A stretch of 64,000 nt of DNA from Gerris lacustris (taxonomy: Eukaryota; Arthropoda; Insecta; Hemiptera; Gerridae), in assembly GCA_951217055.1 (NCBI GenBank), contig OX578279.1, forward strand, positions 31,646,173 to 31,710,172, written 5' to 3'. Position numbers and translations under genes: made by a program. The first letter of the stretch is position 1. The number at the start of each line of letters is the position of its first letter. The notes beneath the pieces were generated by a model, which saw only the letters and a program-made list of their open reading frames with translations, was not told where the DNA came from and made no database searches. Shown one piece after another: positions 47,846-59,272 of this stretch.

Positions 47846-47982
47846 AAATTGTGGATTTACTGACGTTTCGGGAAAAAATCATTATTCCAGTTATAAAGGA
47901 GATTGGTGTCCATTCTGGTCGCTATTCTTGTTTATACCTTGAAAATATTTTTTTTCCTGAAACGTCAGTAAATTCACAATTT
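47846..47982. repeat. Inverted repeat with about 31-bp arms
   Basis: AAATTGTGGATTTACTGACG on the left pairs with CGTCAGTAAATTCACAATTT on the right (one mismatch here, a few beyond). The spacer is about 75 bp. It directly abuts the element at 47985. Confidence 0.7.
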
Positions 47983-47984
47983 TT

Positions 47985-48675
47985 AGGGTCCGTAGGCAAA
48001 ACCAAGGACCCTTATATTTTCCTGCGTGTGTCTGTCCGTCCGTCCTCTCGCGTGCTCTCACGGCTACAACTTTCGTCCGATCACTTTGAAATTTGGCATG
48101 TATGTGTCTTGTACCTACCCACAGATTTTAAAAATATAGCGACTTAAAAAAAATATTTTTCAAAAAAATTAGGGTAAAAAAAACCTAAGGGTTAACATTT
48201 TTTTTTTTTTCGACACCGTGAGGGGTATCATATGAAAGGGTACGTGGAGCTGATTACAAAAATATATAATTCTTTGGATATAACTTTGATAGGGCGAGCG
48301 TAGGCAAGTTTGAAGTGGGTTTGAAACGTGCCCCCCCCCCCCCCCCCCCCCCTCGATCTCGCTTATGTGAAGTGCAAAAAATCTGAAAAAATTCCTGAAC
48401 ATTCTTCGACCAAAAGTAAAGATACCACTTTTTGGAAATTTCGAAAAAAAAATTATTTTATTTGTTATTGACAAAATACGTCTTTTTATAATTATGGTCT
48501 TTTCGATGTATTTATATGGTTGTAGTCCGGTTCAGCGGCAAAAAAATACTTTATCAGAGTGTGTTTTGAGAATATCAGACCCTCAGAATAGTTCAAAGTA
48601 AGCTTTTTAGCAGTTTAAAAAACACTGTTTATACACTTTACAGTTAAACACTATATAGTGTGGCCTACGGACCCT
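47985..48675 (+). mobile_element. TIR element AGGGTCCGTAGGC...GCCTACGGACCCT
   Basis: Perfect 13-bp TIRs at 47985-47997 and 48663-48675. The left end also forms the hairpin AGGGTCC/GGACCCT (47985-48012), followed by a TGTCTGTCCGTCCGTCC run. A C22 tract lies at 48331-48352. The inverted partner at 35580-36272 is homologous beyond the right TIR, so the true right end may lie further out (about 48710). Non-coding. Confidence 0.7.
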
Positions 48676-50254
48676 CACTGTGTGCTGACTAGCACACACT
48701 TGACCTATTTATTTATAAGTATGTATTTACTTTTTAATGATCCCCGTATTTCTCAATTTTTATTTAACACACAGTCGATAATCCTCGTAGTTTTTTTTTT
48801 TCACATTTAGCATCTTTTAAATGTTATTTTTAGAAGTTATACTGGAGTATATTTTTTAATTTTCTTTCTCGTAATGGGCAAAATAAACGTGCTTTATTTG
48901 ATCCTTATAGAAAGCAGTGTTACATTTATTGTTTTAATTGACTTTAATCTTCAATCAGGATTATTATTAGTTTAGTATACACAATATGAAAAACCAACAT
49001 GTGTACCGTTAGTTCCCAAGGGTAGGGGCCAGGGGGTCCTGAACTATAATAATTGTCAGGAAGGGGATGGTAAACTTAGCTCTATCCGTTCTTAAGTGAC
49101 CTTGGGTCCTATGAGGGGGTCTCTTCTGGGGGAGTTAAGGAGGGAGTATCTTAGCTGCACTGTACAATAAATATGTAGTGCTTAAGTAGAAAATTAAAAG
49201 AATCTCAAATCTTAAAGCCGCCTATTTATATAGACCTTGGAGTGAGGGGAAAGTAGCTTATGTGCGATGTGTAACTTTCATAAAGTAGGTGGTTCAGAAC
49301 CTTTATGACGAACAGCGTAGGGAGTGTGTTTATGTAAAGACATTATAAGGGGAGCCACTGTTTCTCATGGTAAAATGGAGAGTTGTTTGGTTTTTTCGTA
49401 TAATAAATCATGTGTAGGAAGGTGTTCAGAATCTCTTTGGCGGGGAAGATTATCTTAGTTAGTAGTAAGGGGGCCAAGCTAGTAGGGGGAGGTTAATCCT
49501 AGCAACTAGACCGCATTCGAGTCCTTTTTGTCAGTATCTTAGTTATATTGTATTTTTATAGAGGTGCTGGAGGGTGTAGTCTATCGTAGAGAAGGTAGAT
49601 TGGCTGAGTTTTGGATATTTCTACCCTGTGAACACCCGCTATCATACACTGAAATCGAGGATGGGGAGGGGAGGACGTTCTGGACCACTAGGGCATTGGG
49701 AGAGTGATTAAGTTAATTCTGGAACGATGAGGTCATGTCTTAAAGGGTTTGGATCTCCAGAGTTGATAGTTGAGTATTAAAGCTGAGTCAATTACCTATA
49801 TACATATATCTAAATCAATGCCTCAGGGAAGTCGAGACACTCACGACCGCTAACGCCCCTGAAAATTCATGTCTTCATTTGCAAAAACAGCTGTGACTGA
49901 GAGTAAATGTATTGTGTATTATTAAATGGGATACATGGTTATAGATACCCCGATGCTATATTTTCCAAACTCTTCCCATCAGTCCTCAGCCGGGGCAACT
50001 TTAAAGTAGCGTTAAAGTTAATTTTCTCAGCCCCACTAGATGATTTTTGTCGTAATAAGTATATGTATTATATTAGGTATGGCAATAAGGTCTCAGTCTT
50101 ACGTATTATATATGAGTGTAATATTGTTCTGCATGCGGCATAAAAATCTATTTAATGAGCTAGAAAAAGCAAATTCTCAAAATTGATTTATGTTATTTTT
50201 AACTGTCTTTAATCGATTCTAGTTAATATATTAGCAATTACTTTTGTATTTTTT
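48676..50254. other. No gene seen; G-rich, less AT-biased stretch
   Basis: About 49010-49760 is G-rich on the + strand, with many 'gggg' runs and repeated 'atcttag' motifs, unlike its surroundings. It may be an old element. No ORF of note. Confidence 0.4.
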
Positions 50255-50944
50255 AGGGTTTCGTTGGTAAAACCAAAAAAAGAAACCCTTTTAGTTTTGT
50301 TCTATGTCTGTCTGTCACTCTGTACGGTTCCAATAACTTTTGAATAAAAAGAGATATAAACATGAAACTTTCCAGTATTATAAAGATCGTTTTGACACAG
50401 AAAAAATATAGTGAACTCAAAATTATCAGCTGTTCAAATCCAAAATGGCGGATAATTCATTTCACACAAACATTTTTTAAAAAAAATTTTGGTAAGGGTA
50501 TCTAATGAAACGTATTGAAGAGTAGACTACAAAATTATATAACACTTGTGGAAAGTGTTAAATTTTTCATGCCTTTCTGTAAAAAAATAATTGTGTGCCC
50601 CCCCCCCCCCCCCCTCTAAAACTATATTTCTGCTGTTACTAAAAATATGCACAATGAGCGGTCTGCCTATATGGGCCATAGAAAAATAAGAATATTTATT
50701 TTGATCTGATTAACTGGGAATCCAAAATGGCGGATAATTCATGTCTCAGGAAAGAAAAAAATGAAATTGTGAATGAGTTATCAAAAGAAAGTTATTAAAG
50801 AGTAGATTATAAAAATATATATGTAACACTTTTGTAAATTGTTTAAATTTCCACGTCATTTTGTCAAAAAGCATCAACATATTACGTGCCCCCCCCCCCC
50901 CTTTATACTAACAAATTTCACGTTCACAATACCAACGAAACCCT
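50255..50944 (+). mobile_element. TIR element GGGTTTCGTTGGT...ACCAACGAAACCC
   Basis: Perfect 13-bp inverted ends. The left end folds as AGGGTTTC (50255-50262) with GAAACCCT (50282-50289), then TGTCTGTCTGTC. Two internal units share 'tccaaaatggcggataattc' (about 50440 and 50712), and C-runs lie near 50600 and 50891. Copies or fragments lie at 8278, 11170 and 13340. A related sequence extends past the right TIR (acgtgagacttcacgt). Confidence 0.7.
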
Positions 50945-52543
50945 TTTTTACGTGAGACTTCACGTACAGCCATTTTATTGTCTTAAACTACAATCTTATA
51001 TTACATTTTGACTTTTTAAACTGATATAATGAAATTCGGTACTAAATAAAAAATAAATGTGGCGATAGCAATAATAATATAAATAAAATCTATTCAAAAT
51101 TTTACGATAAACAATTAAGTAACAAGTAAGTATTAAAACAAATTAGGCGCGCGTAAGTACGTGAGGCGATAACCGCCGGTTTCTGTACGATTAAGTTAAA
51201 ATTATAATAGAATAGTTGCATATTCTTTTTCTACACTTCAATACCTTTAAATTGATGTATAACCATGCCATTAAATAACAATTGAACAAATTAAACACAA
51301 AATATCTCGTTTGAACAACTAAGTGTCCCATACAACTAAGTGTTACATCTTATCTATCTGCCATTTCTGTGTTTATCGATGTTGGTCTGTAATTTTTAAG
51401 TTCGACGAGATTTTAGGCTTTTGAATTTCATGAGTTTGTCTTGAGATTTGTAGTTTGTTCCTGGGTTATTTAACTCCCTTCCTCTCTCTCTGGTAAGTCC
51501 CCCTTGTTTTCACTCTGCAGTGGGTTGACATCCTCCCCTTTTCAGTTCCTTTCATTCTCTTTCATTTCCTGTATGCCTTCCCAAATACGAACCCCCCTTT
51601 CCTCCTTTTAACCCTTCCTTTTTTCTTCCTCTTAATAATACCCGTGAATTGCTAATACTATCCCCAAAAATATTCGGATTTTTTGGAAACTAGTATTTTA
51701 TTTTTGACTAAAAGAAGTTTATTAAATATTATCGAGGGGCTTTTTAAGAATTATGGAATAAGGGATCACCTTCGTTTCATTTCACTGATTAAATTTAAAA
51801 GTTATATTTTCGCTCAATCGCCATCGTTTCTTTTAATTTGTATATTCAAGTATTAAAAAATTTGTAGATTCCAATATGATTGCCTCTTAACAAATTAATT
51901 TGTAGAGAGCGTTTGTTTTTTATCTTATATCTGATTTCAACTTGCGCACATTTCTATTCCTTTGCTAAAACACTTTCTCCAATATTTATCCCTATTATAT
52001 GTGCTGATGAGCGAGATTATGATTCCAAAGCAGTTCAACCAGGGATTATTATCTTGCATATTAAGTAGAAGATGATAAGAACGTAAAGCTTGAGCGCAAT
52101 CAATTTGCTACTTTGTGAATATGGTTAATTTGTTTTTGACTTAAATAGTTTTTTTTTTTTTTTATAATATTTATTATTGTGTCCGGCTGGCCAGTCGCTA
52201 TATGACAGAAAACGTAAACATACACACAAATAATACAACACTTCATCTGCTAGAATCGGCTTTTTACAGAGTATAGAAAATAACTTAATTTATTTTTTCG
52301 TTTACAGAAAAGTGGGTGGTTTAGAGGCTTAAAGCACAAAGAACGATAAAGAGGTGGTCTTAGCATTTGAATATTTTTCAAAAAACAACGAAAATATAAG
52401 AAATTAGAAAAAGGAAAATGCTGGGACAACGTAGTTGACGACAGTTCAAAGACATTTAAGGAATAGCTTTACAACGCACATTCTAGTTCAGTTATACTAT
52501 TGGTTTGGTTACTTTGGCAATTATATTCAGTTTTAATAGCTAT
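50945..52543. other. No gene; inverted fragment of the 3950 repeat; pyrimidine-rich stretch
   Basis: About 51150-51260 is the inverse of the right part of the repeat at 3950-4560. About 51460-51640 is strongly pyrimidine-rich on the + strand. No exon recognised. Confidence 0.45.
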
Positions 52544-52655
52544 TTACGTACCTAGAGCAGTAAGGGCGTTATTACAGGCCGAGGGCGAAGTTTGAAAGCA
52601 CGAGTGCGTTTAACGCCCGAGGCCTGTCATGTCGCTTACTGCTCGTGGTGCGTAC
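52544..52655. repeat. Long imperfect hairpin, GAGCAGTAAG type
   Basis: GAGCAGTAAG at 52555 pairs with CTTACTGCTC ending at 52644. The inner pair is ACAGGCC with GGCCTGT, plus GGGCG with CGCCC. The arms continue outward as TACGTACC against GGTGCGTA. It resembles a compact foldback MITE. No TSD assigned. Confidence 0.65.
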
Positions 52656-53540
52656 ACTATTTTATCGCCCACCACATGTAAACTAATTACTAAACATGCA
52701 AGCTATTTTGCCGTAATCTTCAAAACAATAAATGCATATTAACGTTACATCAATAGCAAAACAAACCGCAGTTATAAAAATATTGATTGTTATTACTAAG
52801 GGTGCGTTCGGAAACACTAACCAGGTCGACCGAGAAGTAACCGTTGTGTCCGGAAACACCAACCTAAACAACCGACCGCGTTCGTAAAGCTCCGGTTGTT
52901 TTAGCGGTCGACCGCTTCGACCGAAATCGAAATACGGTGAGTCCGGTTAGTAACCATCATGTTACCTTTTTAGCGAAATGTCATTGTCATTTTGTAAACA
53001 TTTGAATACGTTTTTATAAACATTGAATACATTGTCGTCTTTTTTTGCTAATTTTTAAAATTCTTTATTAATATTTAGTTTTTGTGAAACATGGACCTTT
53101 TTCGGCATTCTTTTACTTTGTTATTCACCTTTTTTATTTTAAAATTAAAATGAATTTGGTGGGTAATTTTTTTGACTAATAATAACAATATATCAAAACT
53201 GAAAGATGAAAAGTGTGATATTCCTTTGTACCACAGGTCATTATAGACCTACTTTTGTCCTAATAATTATTTACTTTGTTACCAATCCTAGTTTTCAACA
53301 TTTTATGGATACCGATATAGTTGTTATTTTATTAGACAATCTAAAATAGAACCCCTGCCTGAGTTGAAGGAGACTGTGCTAAAGTTTGATATGTAATAAA
53401 GAATTCAACCTAAAAAAAGATCAAAATATCTGAACCGTTTTTACTTTTCTTTCTATATTCACGTATCATTAATACGTGATTATCAATTGTGTGTCATTTT
53501 GATAACCCATGTTGCTGTGAACAGTGAACAACTAATTTAG
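52656..53540. other. No gene; one-ended element-like sequence at 52800
   Basis: GGGTGCGTTCGGAAACACTA at 52800 looks like a DNA-transposon terminus, with a second GTCCGGAAACACCAACC nearby. I found no inverted partner. Confidence 0.4.
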
Positions 53541-53543
53541 AAT

Positions 53544-53625
53544 CTGAAGATGGCTATTAAGTAGCCAAAACCTGTTATCAGATATTAGTATAATATTTTG
53601 TGTGAAGACCTAGTGTTTCCTACCC
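53544..53625 (+). repeat. Degenerate hammerhead-like motif, possible Penelope-like relic
   Basis: CTGAAGA at 53544-53550 fits CUGANGA. TGGCT and AGCCA then form a stem around a 7-base loop, followed by AAAC where GAAAC is required. 'tgtgtgaagac' follows and is repeated after the related motif at 59545. The loss of the essential G predicts no cleavage. Confidence 0.4.
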
Positions 53626-53918
53626 TCCTCTATTCAAAATAATTACGAATATGCCATTTATTGTGTGGGGTAAATCTGCATTATATATGCCCCACCTATT
53701 TCTAAACGTCCGATTTAATTCTGTTTTTTTCAGACTGTTCCTTTTTACATTACAAAAAAGATTTCCGTTGTAGCATTTCGATAAATCCAATCTTATTTTT
53801 TTAACTTAATTTTTAATTTTTTTTTTTTAGGGAAAATTATGGAAGGTTATGGATAGTTTAGGTTAAGGTTAGAACTTTTTGATCTTCTATCATTGCCACA
53901 TTAAATGTGACACTTTGT

Positions 53919-53922
<4 letters not shown>

Positions 53923-54000
<78 letters not shown>
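53923..54000. repeat. A-tract joined to (TA)n microsatellite
   Basis: About 27 A followed by about 25 TA units. The A-tract could be the tail of a retroposon. Confidence 0.9.
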
Positions 54001-54002
<2 letters not shown>

Positions 54003-54683
54003 GATTTTATCGAGATGCTACAACCGGAATAGTTTTTACAATGTACAGAGATACTGTAAAAAAGACAAATTCTGTAAAAAGGAACTGTTAAAAAAATGAA
54101 GCAAATCGGACAGTACGAAATAAATGTGCCAAATAGTGCGCTGTTGCAGTTATACCAATTGATGTCCGAAAACATCGAAATTTTTGGAAGGAAAGGGAGG
54201 GCCCCCACTTTCGTCTGGGGGCTACAATAGCTCGACCAGCTACCAAAATTCAATGTTCCATTTTGGAATAAACTTTAAATTATGGCCACCCTAAGAAAAC
54301 ATGTATTTCATAACTATTGAATAAATGACACACTTTATCATAGGAGTGAAGTAATATTGCATAATTGCTATTACCTGATCTATTTAATCTACTATGATTC
54401 GGTGCACACCTTTTATTATTTTTCTATTACTATGTTTAAGTTTGTATTAAATTTCTTTAAAAAATACTTGCGCTTACTTTTGTGCTACCGAAATACACCA
54501 CAAGTTTACTTTATTTTATGGCAAAGTATTAAAATCAAATTTCACCTCAGAGATGCATATAAAAACGCTGTTTCAATATATTTTCAAAAATTTCCTTCCA
54601 ATAATGCTGTCGACGCCCATGTTAACTTTAACATTTTTTTATATCTATAAATATTATATTTTTCTGACAATTTATAAATTTTT

Positions 54684-55246
54684 ACTTTCTCATATAAAGA
54701 GAAAGTATTGTGATGGCGCGAAAATTCGATTTTGAAGGAATCACATGTTTTGAGGTCCCCTGAATCCAAAAAAGGGGTTTTTAAAAAATGTCTGTCGTCT
54801 GTGCAGACAGCCTGGAGCCTAAACTACTGAACCGACTTTGGCGAAATATGGCATACATGTTCTGAAAAATCATACCCCCAGGCGAAATCGAGTTATGAAT
54901 TTTAGCTCCAAATTTGGGGATGCTACCCCCAAAAACTCTGAAAAAACGTGAAAAAAAATTATTTCTCGAAAACGGTTCCGACAATTTTGATCAAAAAATT
55001 TTAAAATGTAGTCCATCTAAATACAAATCTAACAATATAAGCCGTTTTCCCGGGAAAAATCTATTTCCTGAGAAAATAGCTTAAAACGCGGACAACGAGA
55101 GCCCGGGTTCGATTTCCCGCCCAGAAGAAGTTATTTTTATAATAATAAATTTTGATTAAATGTTCAATAATAATTAAATGTACACACGAAAACTAATAAA
55201 TGGAAAACACGGGGCTAAGTAATTATGAACTCGTATACGAGAAAGT
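54684..55246 (+). mobile_element. Non-autonomous TIR element with internal Pol III B-box-like site
   Basis: ACTTTCTC at 54684 is inverted by GAGAAAGT ending at 55246. Both ends also contain small palindromes (ACTTTCTC...GAGAAAGT at the left, CTCGTATACGAG at the right). GGGTTCGATTTCCCGC near 55105 resembles a B box. Non-coding. Confidence 0.5.
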
Positions 55247-55513
55247 TTGAGTTGTCTCGGACCGATTTTTTTTAAACCAATCCTTTTGTTCCTCTATTAA
55301 AAGTTTACAAAGTATGTGTTATACTCATGTTAAAATTATCATTATTTAAAGACCAATACTTTCTTTTGTGGTGATATGGTAAGTATTATAGGAGACTGTT
55401 TAAATAAGCCTCCAATTATACTTACAATAGAACTTCCCAGTCCAAGTTCAATGGCAATTATAACATTCTTGTATGAATTTAATTGTTTAGCCTGGACGAA
55501 AAACTGCAACATA

Positions 55514-56972
55514 TCTATAATATAAGTGGCAATGTCCTGATTGACTGACTGACTGACTGACATAGAATCAACGCACAGCAAAATCTGCTTAACCGAGAGA
55601 CTTGAAATTTTGAGGATATACTCGGTTCATATCCTAGGCATCCACTAAGAAAGGATTTTGCGAAATTTTTATTTTTGTACCCAGGTGTACGGGGTACAAA
55701 TGTCAAAGTAATGAATACTTTTAATGATGCATATCGTTGAAAAGCTCTTTAAAAGTACAGTAATTGTTGTTATGTACAGTTTTGTCATATTTTCATTTAG
55801 GAAGGGGTAAAATGGAAAAATATATATAACTACATCTATAATATAAGTGGCAATGTCCTGATTGACTGACTGACTGACTGAAATAGAATCAACGCACAGC
55901 AAAATCTGCTTAACCGAGAGACTTGAAATTTTGAGGATATACTCGGTTCATATCATAGGCATCCACTAAGAAAGGATTTTGCGAAATTTTTATTTTTGTA
56001 CCCAGGGGTACGGGGTACAAATGTCAAAGTAATGAATACTTTTAATGATGCATATCGTTGAAAAGCTCTTTAAAAGTACAGTAATTGTTGTTATGTACAG
56101 TTTTGTCATATTTTCATTTAGGAGGGGGTAAAATGGAAAAATATGTATAACTACATCTTATATAAATGAAGAGTGTCTATGAGTGTCTTTTGTCTTATAT
56201 AAATGAAGTGTTTATGAGTATACTGCTTACATGAGATTATAAAGTTAAAATGTTGGTACACAGGAGTACGGGGTACAGATGTCAAAGTAATTGATAGGTA
56301 CCCTTTATGGTGCATGTCGTTGAAAGGCTCTTTAAAAGAAAAGTAATTATAATGTACGTTTTTGTCATTATTTTCATTTAGGAGAGGGGTAAAAAGGAAA
56401 TGTCAACGTAAGTGTGTGTGCGCGCGCGCGCGAACGGGCGCGTGTGTGTGTGTTCTTTATTCAAATCTACCGTTTTATTCCGATTGCAATGAAAATTTGC
56501 ACACTTGACCTTCAAAGCAAGGGGAAGGTCACTGACTTCATGCATTTTCGAAATTTTGATTTTCGGTACACAGGGGTACGGGGTACAAATGTCAAAGTAA
56601 TTGAGCCCAGACCGATCTTCAAAAGTTAGGAAGTTAATACTTGAGAAAGAGCTCTTATTTTAGATGTAAGCATGTATATTAATAAAAGATAATTCCAATT
56701 TCAACCAAGGGATGTAAAATGACACGGGGAGGGGGGTACAGAAGGAAAATACCACCGCTTTTCCTTTTTAAAAATTTAGTCGGAATGAATTACTAATTTG
56801 GGATATTAGCAAATTATCTTATTAAAGGGGAGGGGGTATAGAAATAAGGGGGAGGGATAGAATCTAGATATTCTCGCTTTGTAAAATAATTTAAATGTTT
56901 CTTGATAGTAGTTTATAAATCCATTAAATTGAAAATAAAACACCCCGTAGCGAAGCACGGGTATTCAGCTAG
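55514..56972 (+). mobile_element. Non-autonomous Helitron with duplicated 5' unit
   Basis: The 5' end TCTATAATATAAGTGGCAAT follows an A. The 3' end has the hairpin CCCGT (56944-56948) / ACGGG (56957-56961), then CTAG (56969-56972) followed by T, the canonical Helitron 3' terminus with A|T insertion. 55514-55834 and 55835-56155 are near-identical 321-bp direct copies, so the 5' terminal sequence occurs twice. Two shorter, more diverged units follow (about 56250-56405 and 56548-56605). A GT/GC-rich microsatellite lies at 56412-56452. No Rep/helicase is encoded. Confidence 0.88.
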
Positions 56973-58278
56973 TATAATATAATAATGTAAAACATACAAA
57001 TGAGTTCTTCCTGGTATATTAAAATGTATACTAAACCCACAAAACATGGGGGGCTCTAGCCTCCCTGAACTTTTGACCTAAGATCGCCACTGCATTAGTT
57101 GTATTTTGTGTCGAATTAACTATTTCGGGAGGCGTATTATCCTCCTCATTTTCGTCATTATCACTGAAATCACTCATTTTTTTTTCACTAAACACTCGAT
57201 ATAAACAGTTACTTTAATCAAACAAACAGCAAATTAGTTATGTTAAGTGTAAACAAACTCGCCAATCGTTCGTAAATGTGAAGAATTCTTCTTTTTTACC
57301 GCCCTAGGGCGGAAAAAAAGAGGAATTATAAAAACGCGCATGCGCAATGAATACAAGTACGTAAAGAATCACTTTCTACGCATCTAATCAGAGATACAAT
57401 GTTTATATTTCCTATCAATCGTAGATAAAAGTATTTACAGATCCCTTTATTAAAATAAATTAACTTAAATTTACTGTTTTGTTTGTATTTAATTAACATA
57501 TGTCTACGTCTATGTATTAATATTTATCAATCAACTATCTCAAAGCATTCAAAAATGTTTTCGTTTAATACAGGTGTAAATATATTATATATATCGTTTA
57601 ATACCTGTATATATAACCAATATGCTAGTCTAGTTTATTTGAGCTGACGCATCCTCTCTGCAGTTTCTATTTTAAACCCAGCTGGATTTGTCATTTAGAA
57701 TTTAAATAGAGATCGTATATTTTTTGACCAAGTTGAAAATAGATTTCGAGTCAAGTGATCAAACATTGAATGCGTCTGTGTCTGAGTGTTCCGATGTCTT
57801 TGCCGAGTACTGAATCCCAGCAATGCCTTCTTAGTTGAGAATAATGCATTTCTTTCTTCCAACTCAAGTACATAGTATTTATATCGTTCGAAACATTTAA
57901 ATCTTTTCTGAGTCTGCGCCGATTAGACGTCGCCCCGCCCCGCCCTTAGCGTATTTCACTCTTTAGGAACTAACTACATACATACTAATAAAGCGACCCT
58001 TTAACAAGTGTTAATTGGCCGTACTCCACTTCACCTCTTGCCAACATATGATATGACGTAAGTTTTCTACGTCGACCTCATCGTTTTAAATACGTGGGCG
58101 TCGAGGAGGTAATATAGAAGAACCGAACTCTATGATTGTAAGGGTGGCCTCGGGAAACGGTCGCCGCTATCTATCTATTTAGTCTAGTCCTAGATTCAGT
58201 GCTATTAGCGTCCGACTCTCTTAGTAGATCTTCGGTCCGGATATTTTTACAGAACGATTCCCGCTCACCCGCTGCTTC
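56973..58278. other. Mixed region; GC-richer, promoter-like part toward 58.3 kb
   Basis: Apart from the small ORF at 57031-57177, no exon is recognised. 57900-58278 is GC-richer than the surroundings and repeat-free (CGCCCCGCCCCGCCC near 57930), which fits a 5' UTR or promoter of the exon at 58279. TCAGT at 58196-58200 fits an arthropod initiator. AGATCT at 58226-58231 fits the DPE consensus but sits one base off the strict spacing. Confidence 0.4.
57031..57177 (-). CDS. Small ORF with acidic start (MSDFSDNDENEEDN), function unknown
   Basis: 48 codons from the ATG at 57177-57175 to TAG at 57033-57031. The first 29 residues (MSDFSDNDENEEDNTPPEIV and on) look like a real acidic N-terminus. From residue 29 the sequence becomes CAGTGGCGATCTTAGG, typical of a DNA-transposon end, and the frame soon stops. 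It could be a first exon broken by an insertion, or the N-terminal exon of a transposon gene. Upstream lie a CCGCCCTAGGGCGG palindrome (57300-57313) and a CGCGCATGCGC palindrome (57335-57345). I do not recognise the protein. Confidence 0.3.
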   Translation of the reverse strand: MSDFSDNDENEEDNTPPEIVNSTQNTTNAVAILGQKFREARAPHVLWV

Positions 58279-58345
58279 ATGGTTGTTATGCAAAGCTTTA
58301 CTGATGACATAGAATGGGATGAATGTTCACTTGTTGATCTTGCAG
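58279..58345 (+). CDS. Candidate alternative first coding exon (possibly Abl)
   Basis: ATG at 58279 gives MVVMQSFTDDIEWDECSLVD-LA plus one base before GTAAAT, a phase-1 donor. It is too short to be an independent gene, but it follows a GC-richer, promoter-like stretch. Its phase equals that of the Abl first exon at 40459-40603, and in vertebrates ABL1 has two alternative first exons (1a and 1b) joined in phase 1 to the same exon 2. By that analogy this may be a second, non-myristoylated Abl start 17.8 kb downstream. I do not recognise the 22 residues, so it could also belong to another gene. Confidence 0.4.
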
Positions 58346-58816
58346 GTAAATTTTAGGTCAGTTTACACATAAACTGGTGTTAAGATTTATTATAAAAAAA
58401 AAAATTATTGACAAAAATCTCATTATACCTAGTTAAATCAAAACTGCATGTATTATTCTTATACATATAATAAAATAATCTTAAAAGTGTTTTCTTAGTA
58501 GCTGCCACTAAGAAAACTTGCTGTTCTTAAATACCTATTTGTATATGTCTAAATACTTCTGTTTTTTTATTACTCTTTTATTTTCTAGGAACATAAAACT
58601 CTTTTGTAAGTTTTGTTTAATTTTATGTTCTTGGACATTAGTGGAGACAACATATAAGAAAAAGCTATGTGTTCGTGTGTGTTTTTTAGCATTCTTGCAA
58701 AAAACTAAAAGATAAAGGGTCCTAAGTTTCATTAAATTCGATCGACGGCAATAACTAGAAACATTTAACTATCATGTTTGACCAACTTTTAAATTATACT
58801 TTTTACCAGAGCTAAA
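58346..58816. other. No gene seen
   Basis: AT-rich intron-like sequence. A TTTCTTAGTAG run at about 58490-58502 could be a splice acceptor, but no convincing exon follows. Confidence 0.4.
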
Positions 58817-59272
58817 CTAGGCATCGCGTGGCTCTATCATTGAAGCGAGCGTATTGTAATAAAATACTGAATATTGAAATTTATTAATCATGATGAATGT
58901 CATAGTTGAAGATAAGTGGAAGAGGGTAGTGTGAGGTAGAGTGGGGGTACTCGGTACAAAGCTTTACTTCCTAAACAAACTTATGCACTATAAGAATCTT
59001 AACCATCCGTACTAACTTTTATATTATTATTATAAATGTATTACTTCATTACTCAAATACTGCTGCTTGTATCACGTTGAAATTTTACATACTTGTTTCA
59101 ATTGTACTTTAGACGATGTACATGAAGTTTTATTAAAATCGTTACGTTAGAACGTAAGATATTGGTAAAAAGGTTGTTTTCTCTATTTTAAACGTTTAGG
59201 TCCGCTTTAATAGTTTTAGCGATCTTTATTAATTCATAGCAGTGTCGTTGTTGGTTTTACTAAAAAATGTTC
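58817..59272 (-). repeat. CTAG-ended repeat, 5'-truncated inverted copy (copy C)
   Basis: The CTAG end at 58817-58820 (read on the minus strand) and its GATAGAGCCACGCGATGC flank match copies B and D. Homology runs to about 59272 and stops inside the core, so the 5' end is missing. Confidence 0.7.

Noticed and set aside
47713..48147. 144-residue + strand ORF
   Set aside because: It spans an inverted repeat and the start of the element at 47985, and its sequence is explained by those repeats.
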